Positions 22,371-29,467 of a DNA stretch of 64,000 nt are shown piece by piece. Position 1 is the stretch's first letter. Each line of letters starts with the position of its first letter. The position numbers were made by a program, and so were the translations under genes. This DNA is from Piscinibacter sp. (GTDB lineage Bacteria; Pseudomonadota; Gammaproteobacteria; Burkholderiales; Burkholderiaceae_C), in assembly GCA_019635485.1 (NCBI GenBank), contig JAHBZL010000012.1, positions 1-64,000 of the forward strand, given 5' to 3'. The notes beneath the pieces are model-generated. The model did not search any database, was not told where the DNA came from, and saw only the letters and a list, made by a program, of their open reading frames with translations.

Positions 22371-24148
22371 GCCCCCGCCTCCTCGAACAGCGCACCCGTC
22401 GTCGCGTCACTCCCGCCGGCGACGCCGGCGTCGTCCGTCTGTTCTTCGCCGGCGGCAGCCGGCGGGGTCTTCCTGCCCTTGGGCTTCTTCGCGGCCGCCT
22501 TCTTCGTCGCCTTCCCTGCGCCAGCGCCAGCGGCCGCTTCTTCGGGCGCGCGCGCAGCGGGGGAAGGGGTAGAAGCGCCTTCGTCGGCCGGCTCCTCGAG
22601 CGGCACGCCGTACTCCTCGGCGGCGGCCAGCAGGTTCGTCGGCTCGTTCTCGATGCCGTAGGCGCTGACGTGCACGTTCGTGAGCAGCACGCAGTCGAGG
22701 CAGAGCCGCGTCAGCTGGGCGGGCTCGAGCTGCTCGACCTGCAGGGACCACTCGTCCCGCCGGCGCTGCCAGGACTTGCCGGCGAGGCCCGGCAGGTGCT
22801 CCTGCCACAGCTCGACGAGCAGGTCGCCGTCGTCGCTGTCGATCACCAGCTCGACCAGCGCCGCGGCGATCATGCGCAGCTCGAGCGCGCCGGGTGCACG
22901 CTCGAGCGAGGCCGCGCGCACGCGCGCCAGCAGGGCCTTGTTCCGGGCCGTGATCTGCTCGGCCCGCGCTTCCTTCTCGCGCTGCTCGGCCTGCCAGTCG
23001 CGCTGCTGGGCCCGCTTGGCCGGTTCCTTCTTCTTGACGCCGGCGGCCACCAGGTCCTCGCGCTTGACGGCCTGCGTCGTCTTGCCGCTGCGGGGGTCCA
23101 GGATCGTCACCAGCTCGACGGGCTTGCCCTTGGCCTTGGCCTTCTTGAGCTCCTCGGACACGTCCTTCGCGGCGATGAAGGCGCCCTTCACCTTGCCGTG
23201 CTGGTCGACGGCCGCGCGCGCCTTCGCGCCGGTGACGACGGTCTTGCCCTTGGCCTCGAGCTCGGCGGCCTTGTTGGCCAGGTGCGCCTTCTTCTTCGCG
23301 TCGAAGCAGTCGGGATCGGTGCAGACGTCTGCACCGCGCGGCCGCGTCTGCCACGGCTCGCGCTTCGGCTCGGCCACCAGGTCCTCGAACACGGGCGCGT
23401 TGCCGGAGCGCTTGGGGCACGCGGCGCAGGCGCCGGCGGCGGGCACGAGCGCGGCGTCGTCGGGGTCGAACATCGCGCCCTTGAGCTCGAGCGTGAAGCG
23501 CTCGACCAGCATGTCGCGGATCTCGCGCACGCTGCGGCGGCCGCCGTCGTCCAGGCCCATGCGGTAGCTTTCCTTGCGGATGTACTCCAGCGCCTTGCGC
23601 TGGTGCTCGACGCTGGGCAGCCGCGCGATGTGCAGCGCGTTCTCGGCGTGCACCTCGCCCTTGAGGAACGGCTCGCGGAGCTCGTCGCACAGGCTGTTGA
23701 GCTTGAGGCGCGCGTACACGTAGGCCAGGCTCTTGCCCTGCCGGGCCGCGATCTGCTCGGGCGTGACGCCGTCGGCCTCGATCATCTCGCGCATGCCGAC
23801 CGCCTCTTCGAGCGGGTGCACGTCCTCGCGCTGCAGGTTCTCGGCGATCTGCGCGCTGCGGGCCTCGGCGTCGGTCATGGCGCGCACCATGCACGGCGCG
23901 GTGGCCAGGCCGGCCAGCTGGGCGGCGCGGAGCCGGCGGTGGCCGAACACGAGCTCGAAGCCGGTGGCGCCCTCCGGGTCGTCCTTGAACATCGGATTGG
24001 TGCGCGGGCGCACGAGCAGCGGCTCGTGGATGCGACCCTCGGCCTTGATGTTCTCGGCCAGGCCTTCGATGCCGGTGTAGATCAGCCGCGGGTTGAAGGG
24101 GGACTCGTGCAGATGCTCGAGCGGGATCTGGACAATGGACTCTTCCAT
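22367..24148 (-). CDS. ParB/Spo0J-like DNA-binding protein
   Basis: 593 residues, long for ParB. The ParB-N domain (residues about 5-105) contains FGHRRLRAAQLAG and IAENLQREDVHPLEEA. The KorB/Spo0J-type helix-turn-helix follows (VTPEQIAARQGKSLAYVYARLKL). A Cys-rich middle (ACAACPKRSG...CTDPDCF) may bind zinc, and the C-terminus is Lys/Ala-rich. No ParA is encoded in the prophage, so plasmid-style partition is unproven. It is a candidate binder of the dispersed palindrome, one copy of which lies in this gene at 23320. Confidence 0.88.
   Translation of the reverse strand: MEESIVQIPLEHLHESPFNPRLIYTGIEGLAENIKAEGRIHEPLLVRPRTNPMFKDDPEGATGFELVFGHRRLRAAQLAGLATAPCMVRAMTDAEARSAQIAENLQREDVHPLEEAVGMREMIEADGVTPEQIAARQGKSLAYVYARLKLNSLCDELREPFLKGEVHAENALHIARLPSVEHQRKALEYIRKESYRMGLDDGGRRSVREIRDMLVERFTLELKGAMFDPDDAALVPAAGACAACPKRSGNAPVFEDLVAEPKREPWQTRPRGADVCTDPDCFDAKKKAHLANKAAELEAKGKTVVTGAKARAAVDQHGKVKGAFIAAKDVSEELKKAKAKGKPVELVTILDPRSGKTTQAVKREDLVAAGVKKKEPAKRAQQRDWQAEQREKEARAEQITARNKALLARVRAASLERAPGALELRMIAAALVELVIDSDDGDLLVELWQEHLPGLAGKSWQRRRDEWSLQVEQLEPAQLTRLCLDCVLLTNVHVSAYGIENEPTNLLAAAEEYGVPLEEPADEGASTPSPAARAPEEAAAGAGAGKATKKAAAKKPKGRKTPPAAAGEEQTDDAGVAGGSDATTGALFEEAGA
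23320..23333. repeat. dispersed palindrome site 2, inside the ParB-like gene
   Basis: TGCAGACGTCTGCA is exact, and flanking GG/CC extend the symmetry to 18 bp (23318-23335), the most symmetric copy. It encodes Ala-Asp-Val-Cys of the ParB-like protein. Confidence 0.8.
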
Positions 24149-24170
24149 GGGGGTCCCTCGCGTCAGGGGT

Positions 24171-24695
24171 TCAGGAGTCGCGCCAGACCCGCGAGGTCTG
24201 CGCGTCGATCTTGCGGAGGCTGTAGGTCCGCGGGGGCTTGGCGACCTTGCCCAGCTTGCGGGCGTAGTCGATCAAGCGGGTGGCATGCCGGCTGGGCAGC
24301 TTTACGCTGTCGCCCTTGCCGAGCTGTTCGATGATCGGCCGGTAGTTGGCCTTATTGCCTCGTGCCGGCTCGGGCTTCGGCACGTTCTTCTCCACCTTCA
24401 CGGTGGCCGGGTCCAGCGGCTCGGCCACGGGCGCCCGGCGCGCCTTGGGCGGCGGTGCGCCGGGCGTGCCGGCGGCCTCCTCGAGCTTCGGCCCGGCGCT
24501 GTAGCCCTGCGCGTCGCGCTGCAGGGCACCGGCGTTGACGGCGGCCACCAGCTGGGCGTGGACGTTGCTGCTGTTGGTGGTCGCCAGGTCGAACTTGCGG
24601 ACGATGTCCGGCGCGCTCAGCGTCTCGTCGCGGTTGCGGAGGAAGAACTGGCAGACGCGCGCCGGCAGGCTGCCTTGTTGGGGGACGTAGCTCAT
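24171..24695 (-). CDS. winged-helix-like early protein (174 aa)
   Basis: Starts MSYVPQQGSLPARVCQFFL. Residues 10-70 look like a winged helix (LSAPDIVRKFDLATTNSSNVHAQLVAAVNAGAL). A Pro/Ala linker and a second small domain follow (YRPIIEQLGKGDSVKLPSRHATRL). It probably binds DNA. It sits 22 bp upstream of the ParB-like gene and overlaps the HD gene. Confidence 0.72.
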   Translation of the reverse strand: MSYVPQQGSLPARVCQFFLRNRDETLSAPDIVRKFDLATTNSSNVHAQLVAAVNAGALQRDAQGYSAGPKLEEAAGTPGAPPPKARRAPVAEPLDPATVKVEKNVPKPEPARGNKANYRPIIEQLGKGDSVKLPSRHATRLIDYARKLGKVAKPPRTYSLRKIDAQTSRVWRDS

Positions 24696-25306
24696 GCCGT
24701 GGCTCCAATGCCCCCAGCGCGCAGCTGGCGGGCGAAGTTGAGTTCGCCGTAGCGGTCGATGAAGGCCTGGCGCCAGTCGTCCCAGGCGAAGCGGGCCTGG
24801 GCCTGCATGTCGATCCACGTCACCGCCTGGTGCGTGGCCTCGACCTCCCAGGGCGGGCCGCCCTGCGCCATCACCTGCGCGCGCTCGGTGGCCAGCGCGG
24901 TCATGTCGGCCCAGTGGATCGCCTGCTCGTTCGTTTTGAACGGTTCAAGCAGGTCGAAGTGGCGGAGCACCTGGTGCTGCACGCGCCGCTCGAAACGGTC
25001 CCACGCGTCGTTGGCATACTCGCGAAAGGCGCGCTTCAGGGGCTGCGTCATGTCGCCGGTGTAGGCCTCGTGCGCGTCGTGCATCAGCGCGGCCAGCAGC
25101 ACCTCGGGCCGGCGCTCGCCGTGCGCGCGCTCGAGGATGTCGCACACCATCAGGCTGTGCTCGGCCACGCTCACGGGGCGCTGCGCGGCGCCGTTGTACC
25201 GGTTCGTCTGCGCCAGGTGGTGCGCGATGTCGAGCAGGCTGATGGCCTCCCGGCCGAGGTAGAACAGATCGAAGACCGCACCAGTGGCGGTGAGCATCCA
25301 GGTCAT
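24692..25306 (-). CDS. HD-domain nucleotidase-like protein (YfbR type)
   Basis: 204 residues from ATG 25306 with a GGAGG box. Metal-binding HD motifs are present: His in NRYNG...VAEHSLMV, His-Asp in LMHDAHEAYTGD and a later Asp in HWADMTAL. The layout matches YfbR-like 5'-deoxynucleotidases, which hydrolyse dNMPs. In a phage it would adjust nucleotide pools. Start and stop overlap the neighbours. Confidence 0.85.
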   Translation of the reverse strand: MTWMLTATGAVFDLFYLGREAISLLDIAHHLAQTNRYNGAAQRPVSVAEHSLMVCDILERAHGERRPEVLLAALMHDAHEAYTGDMTQPLKRAFREYANDAWDRFERRVQHQVLRHFDLLEPFKTNEQAIHWADMTALATERAQVMAQGGPPWEVEATHQAVTWIDMQAQARFAWDDWRQAFIDRYGELNFARQLRAGGIGATA

Positions 25307-25656
25307 GCGCCGGCCTCCTCCTGCATCGGAACCCACACCGCCAGGGAGTGCAGCTTGGCGGCCTGCTCCAGGTGATTGGCCGAGGGCAGGTGATGGCGCA
25401 GCGTGTAGAACACGACGCCGGGCACGTCGCGAGCGGGGCACGCGCGCAGGTCCGCGTCCAGCGGCGGGCAGACCTTGCGCAGGTCGAACACGATGCGCAG
25501 GCCGTTGCGCGTGACCACGGCGCGGTGGAACATCGAGTCGTGCCCGTTCTCGCGCACGGGGTGCAGGGCGACGGCGGTGCCGTCCGGCCACAGCACCTCT
25601 TGGCGCTGCGGCAGCATGGCGAAGCGGCCATGGGTGTGGATCTGCGCGGTTCTCAT
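25303..25656 (-). CDS. hypothetical early protein (117 aa)
   Basis: Starts MRTAQIHTHGRFAMLPQRQ at 25656 and overlaps both neighbours by four bases. Soluble mixed alpha/beta composition with a hydrophobic core segment (GLRIVFDLRKV). No recognised family. Confidence 0.68.
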   Translation of the reverse strand: MRTAQIHTHGRFAMLPQRQEVLWPDGTAVALHPVRENGHDSMFHRAVVTRNGLRIVFDLRKVCPPLDADLRACPARDVPGVVFYTLRHHLPSANHLEQAAKLHSLAVWVPMQEEAGA

Positions 25657-26132
25657 GGGGCGGTGCCCTCCTGGGCGGTGGGGGGTGGGTCGATCGCCGC
25701 GTCGGGCAGCCACTGGCGGGCCTCGGCCGGCGGGATGGGGGCGATGCGGTCGCACCGCCAGGCGTGCAGATACGCGTCGCGCACGGGCGGCGCGCCCTCG
25801 TGCTCGATGTCCAGGCCGCGGCCGAGGCACAGCACCAGCGCGCCGGGCTGCAGGCGGGCGGCCAGCTCGTGCAGGCGCTGCACGGCCGCGCCGTGGGCGT
25901 GGTGATGCAGCACCAGCGGCGGCCGCCGGCGCTTGCCGTGCGCGGGCTGCTGCAGGCGCAGCACCAGGTGGCCGTGCTGCCCGCAGGGGCTGACGCGCAC
26001 CTCGGCCGCGCGCTGCAGCTGGCCGCAGACGGACCAGCGCAGCTCGAGCGCGGCGCCCTCCTCCGCCGCCGGCTCGACGCCGGCGAGCGTGGCCTGCACG
26101 GGGGGTGCAGACGTCTGCAGGGCGGCGTTCAT
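25653..26132 (-). CDS. hypothetical early protein (159 aa)
   Basis: Starts MNAALQTSAPPVQATL. A His-rich central stretch (VLHHHAHG) and RWSVCGQLQRAAEV are visible, but no known domain. Codons 5-9 coincide with a copy of the dispersed palindrome (26106-26119), so a bound protein would sit at the gene start. Confidence 0.65.
   Translation of the reverse strand: MNAALQTSAPPVQATLAGVEPAAEEGAALELRWSVCGQLQRAAEVRVSPCGQHGHLVLRLQQPAHGKRRRPPLVLHHHAHGAAVQRLHELAARLQPGALVLCLGRGLDIEHEGAPPVRDAYLHAWRCDRIAPIPPAEARQWLPDAAIDPPPTAQEGTAP
26106..26119. repeat. dispersed palindrome site 3
   Basis: An exact TGCAGACGTCTGCA in codons 5-9 of the 159-aa gene, read as Leu-Gln-Thr-Ser-Ala. Confidence 0.8.
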
Positions 26133-26350
26133 CGGTACACCTTGACCAGGGTGCCAAAGTCGTCGACGACGGCGCGGCCGACAGCGCCCCAGCCGGTGAC
26201 GCTCACGCGCCAGAAGCCTGGATCGCACAGGCAGCTGTGGCGCTGAAATTCCAGCCCCTCGTTGCCTGCGCCGATGTAGCAGACGAGGCCGTGGCTCGCC
26301 CACCAGATCGGGGCTGAGGGCGACGGTGGGGTGCGACGGGGGCGGCTCAT
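26129..26350 (-). CDS. hypothetical early protein (73 aa)
   Basis: ATG 26350 (MSRPRRTPPSPSAP). It has two Cys in SCLCDPGFW and several aromatics. No family recognised. Coupled to both neighbours by four-base overlaps. Confidence 0.6.
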   Translation of the reverse strand: MSRPRRTPPSPSAPIWWASHGLVCYIGAGNEGLEFQRHSCLCDPGFWRVSVTGWGAVGRAVVDDFGTLVKVYR

Positions 26351-26670
26351 TGCAGCAGCCCCTGCAGCCGCTCGACCAGGCCGAAGTGGTTGCCGAGCCA
26401 CAGCGCCCCGGTGACGAGCAGCGCGCCGAGCAGCGTGCCGTCAATCAGGCCGGTGCGCCAGCCGCGCACGTAGCCGGCGCGCAGGCCGCAATCGCGCCCG
26501 TCGCTCCAGGTGGTGTCGAGCAGGTGCTCCTGCGCTTCCCGCTCGCGCTCGCGGAAGGCGTGCTCGGCCTCGCGGATGTTCTCCGCCAGCCGGTTGATGC
26601 GCTGTGCGGTGTGTTCGAACGGCTGCCGCAGTGCGGCGCCGTCGAGCGGATCGGTGGTCAGAGGGGGCAT
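26347..26670 (-). CDS. hypothetical membrane-anchored early protein (107 aa)
   Basis: ATG 26670 with a GGAG box. A charged coiled-coil region (residues about 20-55, NIREAEHAFREREREAQEH) is followed by one membrane segment (GTLLGALLVTGALWLG). C-terminally anchored small phage proteins can act in lysis control or exclusion; nothing here decides between them. Confidence 0.68.
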   Translation of the reverse strand: MPPLTTDPLDGAALRQPFEHTAQRINRLAENIREAEHAFREREREAQEHLLDTTWSDGRDCGLRAGYVRGWRTGLIDGTLLGALLVTGALWLGNHFGLVERLQGLLQ

Positions 26671-26680
26671 GGTCGGCTCC

Positions 26681-26848
26681 TCAGGGGATGAGCGCGAGCA
26701 GCACCAGCAGCAGCACGATGCCGACGGCGAGCTCGAGGTCGGTGATGGGCAGGCGCACGAGCTGCCGCCCCGGGCAGGCCGCGCAGCGGTGGCGGCCCTG
26801 GTCGGCGTTGCAGTCGCGACCACAGTGGCCCGGGCAGGGGGCGCTCAT
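26681..26848 (-). CDS. small Cys-rich membrane protein (55 aa)
   Basis: Begins MSAPCPGHCGRDCNADQG with five Cys in the first 30 residues, the last two as C-x2-C, then one membrane segment (LAVGIVLLLVLLALIP). Its ATG overlaps the stop of a 24-residue frame (ATGA). A small zinc-knuckle membrane peptide is likely. The overlap chain supports it. Confidence 0.6.
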   Translation of the reverse strand: MSAPCPGHCGRDCNADQGRHRCAACPGRQLVRLPITDLELAVGIVLLLVLLALIP

Positions 26849-26919
26849 GGCGCGAAGCGCGCGGCCTGGGCGCGGGCGTGCACGGCGGCGAGGAAGGCGC
26901 GGAGCTGCTCGGGCGTCAC
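26845..26919 (-). CDS. 24-residue linking micro-ORF
   Basis: GTG 26919 overlaps the stop of the upstream gene (GTGA), and its own stop overlaps the next start (ATGA). It encodes VTPEQLRAFLAAVHARAQAA and four more residues, an amphipathic helix. It may be a real peptide or simply a bridge for translational coupling. Confidence 0.4.
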   Translation of the reverse strand: MTPEQLRAFLAAVHARAQAARFAP

Positions 26920-27152
26920 TTCCGACCCCGCCGCGCGTGCTGGACGGTGATCCAGTTCCGCAGGCCCTTGCCGTAGGCGCCGGCGCGCAGGGTGCCGTTC
27001 CGGCGCTGCTCGTCGCGGAGCAGCTGGCGGCTGGTGAGTTTGCCGCCGCGAGGGTTCAGCAAACGCAGGGCGCGTTGCGAGCGGCGGCGGCGGGCCCGGT
27101 ACTCGTCTTGAGTCTCAGCGGGGCCCCGCTCGGGGGTGTGAATGTTCGGCAT
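26916..27152 (-). CDS. first gene of the leftward early operon (78 aa)
   Basis: ATG 27152 with a GGAG box. It starts MPNIHTPERGPAETQDEYRA and is rich in Arg (RARRRRSQRALRLL), so it is likely nucleic-acid binding. It is the first gene after the operator at 27191-27229 and would be made as soon as repression lifts. No family recognised. Confidence 0.65.
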   Translation of the reverse strand: MPNIHTPERGPAETQDEYRARRRRSQRALRLLNPRGGKLTSRQLLRDEQRRNGTLRAGAYGKGLRNWITVQHARRGRK

Positions 27153-27190
27153 CTTCGCTCCAGGGCCCGACTTGGGCGCGGAGCGGAGTC

Positions 27191-27229
27191 TCTCAAAACT
27201 TTGCGATCACTGCAAGCAAAGTTTTGAGA
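27191..27229. promoter_or_regulatory. operator of the leftward early operon
   Basis: Perfect 14-bp inverted arms, TCTCAAAACTTTGC (27191-27204) and GCAAAGTTTTGAGA (27216-27229), with an 11-bp spacer. The element CAAAACTTTGCGAT is shared with the operator in the CI/Cro intergenic region (28212-28225), so one repressor probably controls both. I cannot pick a convincing promoter inside it. Confidence 0.7.
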
Positions 27230-27239
27230 CTATGGGGCT

Positions 27240-27662
27240 TCAGGCATATGGACAGCTGGACGCGTCGCCACGGCTCCACGCCTGTGTGGCCGGACCGAAT
27301 TCACTCTGCGAAGCCCGGTGCACGATCTTCACGGTGGTTCCTTCGGCGCCCGGTGAGATGTCAACACGGAGCCATTCGATGATGCCAACATCGTTGCCCC
27401 AGATCAGCCGGAGCGCGCCCGACCGCGCATCGGGGAAATAGTCGGACTCAACCCGCACCGACGGAACCGTATAGCACCGGCGCATGGAGGTGACCAGGTT
27501 TCGGTAGGTCTGCTCGGGGGTCGACGCGACGGTGAATTGCGATGCCGTGGTGTTGGCCTTGTCCAGCGTGGCCGCGCAGCCGACGAGCATCGCAAGCGAT
27601 GCCAGCCCGGCCAGTACGATCACGCGGCGAGCATGCATCAGAACAAGCCCCATGATCGGCAT
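27240..27662 (-). CDS. prophage lipoprotein (140 aa)
   Basis: ATG 27662 with GGAGG just upstream. A signal peptide (VIVLAGLASLAMLVGC) ends in a lipobox at Cys29. The mature part is a compact alpha/beta domain (YRNLVTSMRRCYT, VRVESDYFPD, LRVDISPGAEGTTVKIVHRA). It lies between the repressor and the early operator, a place where lysogenic conversion genes often sit. A role in exclusion or envelope modification is a guess. Confidence 0.75.
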   Translation of the reverse strand: MPIMGLVLMHARRVIVLAGLASLAMLVGCAATLDKANTTASQFTVASTPEQTYRNLVTSMRRCYTVPSVRVESDYFPDARSGALRLIWGNDVGIIEWLRVDISPGAEGTTVKIVHRASQSEFGPATQAWSRGDASSCPYA

Positions 27663-27747
27663 ATACCCTCCACTCGACTAAGGGGAACCTGAAAGGAATG
27701 ACAGGTCCGGCGGGCGCGGTCGCGCGGCAGCCTGTAGATTCGAGCCA

Positions 27748-28161
27748 CTATCTGCGGACCACGTACGGTTTGGCCGTCGGCTCATGCAAGACCATCGCCG
27801 AGGCATCGCCGGACGATGGGCGCGCTCCCGGATCGGGCGCCCATTCGGGAAGCACGCCGTGCTCCGCGTAGAACTCGGCGGCGCGCTTGCGATGAACCTT
27901 CAGCCGTTCCTCAGCGGTTGCGTCAGTAACCAAGTCCGCCACCTCCACGCCCAAGGCCTCCGCGAGCTTGGCCAGCTCGGTTAACTTCGCCGAAGGTTCC
28001 TTGCCTGAAGCGCCCTGGGCTCGCTGCTCCGGCTGCAGGTAGTTCGCAACGGTGTTAGCCGCCACACCGGCCTTCCGCCCCAGAGTCGAGTTGTTCCAGC
28101 GGTCGCCCATGTAGAAGCGCAAAGCTTCCGCCAGCACTTGGTTGATTGGCTTTCGGTCCAT
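27748..28161 (-). CDS. CI-like phage repressor (XRE family)
   Basis: 137 residues from ATG 28161. The N-terminal helix-turn-helix includes NNSTLGRKAGVAANTVANYLQPEQRA, followed by LAKLAEALGVEVADLV typical of XRE proteins. There is no C-terminal LexA-type peptidase, so it is shorter than lambda CI and induction must work differently. It is divergent from the Cro-like gene with operator half-sites between them. Confidence 0.82.
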   Translation of the reverse strand: MDRKPINQVLAEALRFYMGDRWNNSTLGRKAGVAANTVANYLQPEQRAQGASGKEPSAKLTELAKLAEALGVEVADLVTDATAEERLKVHRKRAAEFYAEHGVLPEWAPDPGARPSSGDASAMVLHEPTAKPYVVRR

Positions 28162-28185
28162 GCAACCGAGTGTCAGAAGGCCAAG

Positions 28186-28224
28186 TCGCAAAGTGTTGAT
28201 TGTCCTTGTCGCAAAACTTTGCGA
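28186..28224. promoter_or_regulatory. CI/Cro operator region
   Basis: A full site TCGCAAAACTTTGCGA (28209-28224; arms TCGCAAA/TTTGCGA) and a degenerate copy beginning TCGCAAA at 28186 lie between the two divergent regulators. The same half-site is in the early-left operator. Confidence 0.7.
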
Positions 28225-28228
28225 TACT
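28200..28228 (+). promoter_or_regulatory. promoter of the Cro-like gene, possibly leaderless
   Basis: -35 TTGTCC (28200-28205), a 17-bp spacer and -10 GATACT (28223-28228). The predicted start coincides with the ATG at 28236 and there is no Shine-Dalgarno. The operator lies between the two boxes, so binding would block RNA polymerase. Confidence 0.45.
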
Positions 28229-28235
28229 GGCGGTC

Positions 28236-28448
28236 ATGGACGAACTTCTGGACACCAGACTGCGCGATCTCCTCGCGGAACGGCGTGGCGACTGGCATGG
28301 GATCGCCGGCCGGGCGGGCGTCAGCCACTCCTGGATCTCCAAGTTCGTGAACGGGCGAATCCCGAACCCTGGCTACGGCACGCTTCGGAAGCTGCTGGCC
28401 GTGGTCCAGGCCCAGCAGCCTGCGCAGGAGGTCCGCGATGCAGCCTGA
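28236..28448 (+). CDS. Cro-like helix-turn-helix protein (70 aa)
   Basis: Starts MDELLDTRLRDLLAERRGDW. The HTH is clear (IAGRAGVSHSWISKFVNGRIPNPGYGTL), with the length typical of a Cro-type regulator. It is divergent from the CI-like gene over shared operators. It is expected to favour the lytic path. Confidence 0.82.
   Translation: MDELLDTRLRDLLAERRGDWHGIAGRAGVSHSWISKFVNGRIPNPGYGTLRKLLAVVQAQQPAQEVRDAA
28425..28448. repeat. duplicated translation-start element, copy 1
   Basis: 24 bp spanning AGGAGG, ATG and the first codons (Met-Gln-Pro), repeated at 28920-28943 with one mismatch. Each copy starts a different plus-strand small gene. Confidence 0.65.
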
Positions 28449-28677
28449 CCGCGCGTCTCCGCTCTGGTGGCGTGAATTGGTTGAGCACATCAGGACTGGC
28501 GTCCCGATGGACTGGGAGCGGCACAAGCGCCTGAAAGAAATCGCGTTGGCTCGTGAGCAGCGGATGCTCACGCTGTACGGAACTATCGACGCGGCGCGTC
28601 GATGTGCGCAACGGCTTGCCAGACGGCGGAGAGCATCCGCGAGGCAGGTCTTGTCCTTGGGGCGTCCATGTCGTTGA
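28438..28677 (+). CDS. hypothetical small protein (79 aa)
   Basis: ATG 28438 with a good AGGAGG box overlaps the Cro-like stop. It starts MQPDRASPLWWRELVEHIR; the first 45 residues look natural, while the Arg-rich end overlaps an opposite-strand gene by 95 bp. Its start region is duplicated at 28920-28943. No family recognised. Confidence 0.55.
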   Translation: MQPDRASPLWWRELVEHIRTGVPMDWERHKRLKEIALAREQRMLTLYGTIDAARRCAQRLARRRRASARQVLSLGRPCR

Positions 28678-28852
28678 TGCGCCGCACCAGCGCGGCCGCG
28701 ATCTTCTCGTGGCCCACCACGTCCCCCAGCGCGATAGCGATGTCGCGAAACATGTGTTCGAGCGTCAACTCGTGCTCGCGCATCGTGTCGACGAAGGCCT
28801 TGGTGTCCACATTTGTTCGCTCGAGCCGTCGTTCCGGCTTGTCGTTTGCCAT
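28583..28852 (-). CDS. hypothetical small protein (89 aa)
   Basis: ATG 28852 with AGGAGG supplied by the duplicated leader (28849-28915). It starts MANDKPERRLERTNVDTKA; a soluble helical protein (HELTLEHMFRDIAIALGDVVG). It points against its plus-strand neighbours. No family recognised. Confidence 0.6.
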   Translation of the reverse strand: MANDKPERRLERTNVDTKAFVDTMREHELTLEHMFRDIAIALGDVVGHEKIAAALVRRINDMDAPRTRPASRMLSAVWQAVAHIDAPRR

Positions 28853-28915
28853 GGTCGCCCTCCTGTGGCTGGTTGGGGTGAGAGCCACCAGCGTATCGCA
28901 GGCAGGGCGGCCGCC
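28849..28915 (-). repeat. duplicated leader module, copy 1
   Basis: A 67-bp element, about 65 of 67 bases identical to 29266-29332. On the minus strand it carries a hairpin (GGTGGCT ... AGCCAC), then AGGAGG and the ATG of the 89-aa gene. The duplicated unit is an expression signal, not a coding segment. Confidence 0.75.
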
Positions 28916-28919
28916 ATTC

Positions 28920-28943
28920 CAGGAGGCCCGCGATGCAGCCTGA
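28920..28943. repeat. duplicated translation-start element, copy 2
   Basis: Second copy of the AGGAGG-ATG-Met-Gln-Pro element (23 of 24 bases), starting the gene at 28933. Confidence 0.65.
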
Positions 28944-29193
28944 GGGCGTTGACTTCGACCGCTTCCTCCTCGGCGCGCTGGGCATCAGCGAGGACGGTGT
29001 CGACCTGCATCTCCCCGACGGTCGGTCGATTGCCCTCACCGTCGCGGACGTGCCTATGGTCCGAGCTGCCCTACGGTGTCTCGATCCCACAGCGTCAGAA
29101 GCTGCAGCACCTTCTTCGGGTCTGGCTTCTTCTTCAGCATGCCCGAGCGAGCCGAATGAATCGCCGCGGCCCGCGCCTGGCTCTCCGTCATGA
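28933..29193 (+). CDS. hypothetical small protein (86 aa)
   Basis: Starts MQPEGVDFDRFLLGALGISE; residues 1-48 read as a small beta-rich domain (DGVDLHLPDGRSIALTVADVP). The Ser/Pro-rich end overlaps an opposite-strand gene by 140 bp and may be non-native. No family recognised. Confidence 0.5.
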   Translation: MQPEGVDFDRFLLGALGISEDGVDLHLPDGRSIALTVADVPMVRAALRCLDPTASEAAAPSSGLASSSACPSEPNESPRPAPGSPS

Positions 29194-29269
29194 CGCAGTA
29201 CGCCACCACCTGCACCTTGTGCCCGTTGATGGTGAACACCGTCGGATGCACGACGTTCGGCAGTTCCAT
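29054..29269 (-). CDS. hypothetical small protein (71 aa)
   Basis: ATG 29269 is provided by the second copy of the leader module. It starts MELPNVVHPTVFTINGHKVQ, a beta-rich N-terminus, followed by a basic helix (GMLKKKPDPKKVLQLL). Function unknown. Confidence 0.6.
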   Translation of the reverse strand: MELPNVVHPTVFTINGHKVQVVAYCVMTESQARAAAIHSARSGMLKKKPDPKKVLQLLTLWDRDTVGQLGP

Positions 29270-29332
29270 GGCCGCCCTCCTGTGGCTGGTTGGGGTGAGA
29301 GCCACCAGCGTATCGCGGGCAGGGCGGCCGCC
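29266..29332 (-). repeat. duplicated leader module, copy 2
   Basis: Second copy of the hairpin-AGGAGG-ATG module, offset exactly 417 bp from copy 1 and driving the 71-aa gene. Confidence 0.75.
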
Positions 29333-29467
29333 TTCCCTTCCTGATGCACCCCCCCTCGAGGTAGCGCCAAAGGCTGCCTCCCGCGGCACTGTCACGGGGG
29401 ACCGGGTGCATCAGAAAGGCAAGGCGTCGAGCGGCATTCACGCCCTCAGCTTGGCCTCTCCGCAACT

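Noticed and set aside
25867-25885. GTGCAGGCGCTGCAC as another dispersed palindrome copy
   Set aside because: It is one base shorter at the centre, so the half-sites are out of register with the real copies.
28438-29269. Toxin-antitoxin pair
   Set aside because: The small genes are convergent and overlapping rather than in an operon, and none shows a known toxin or antitoxin fold. Kept only as unknown accessory genes.
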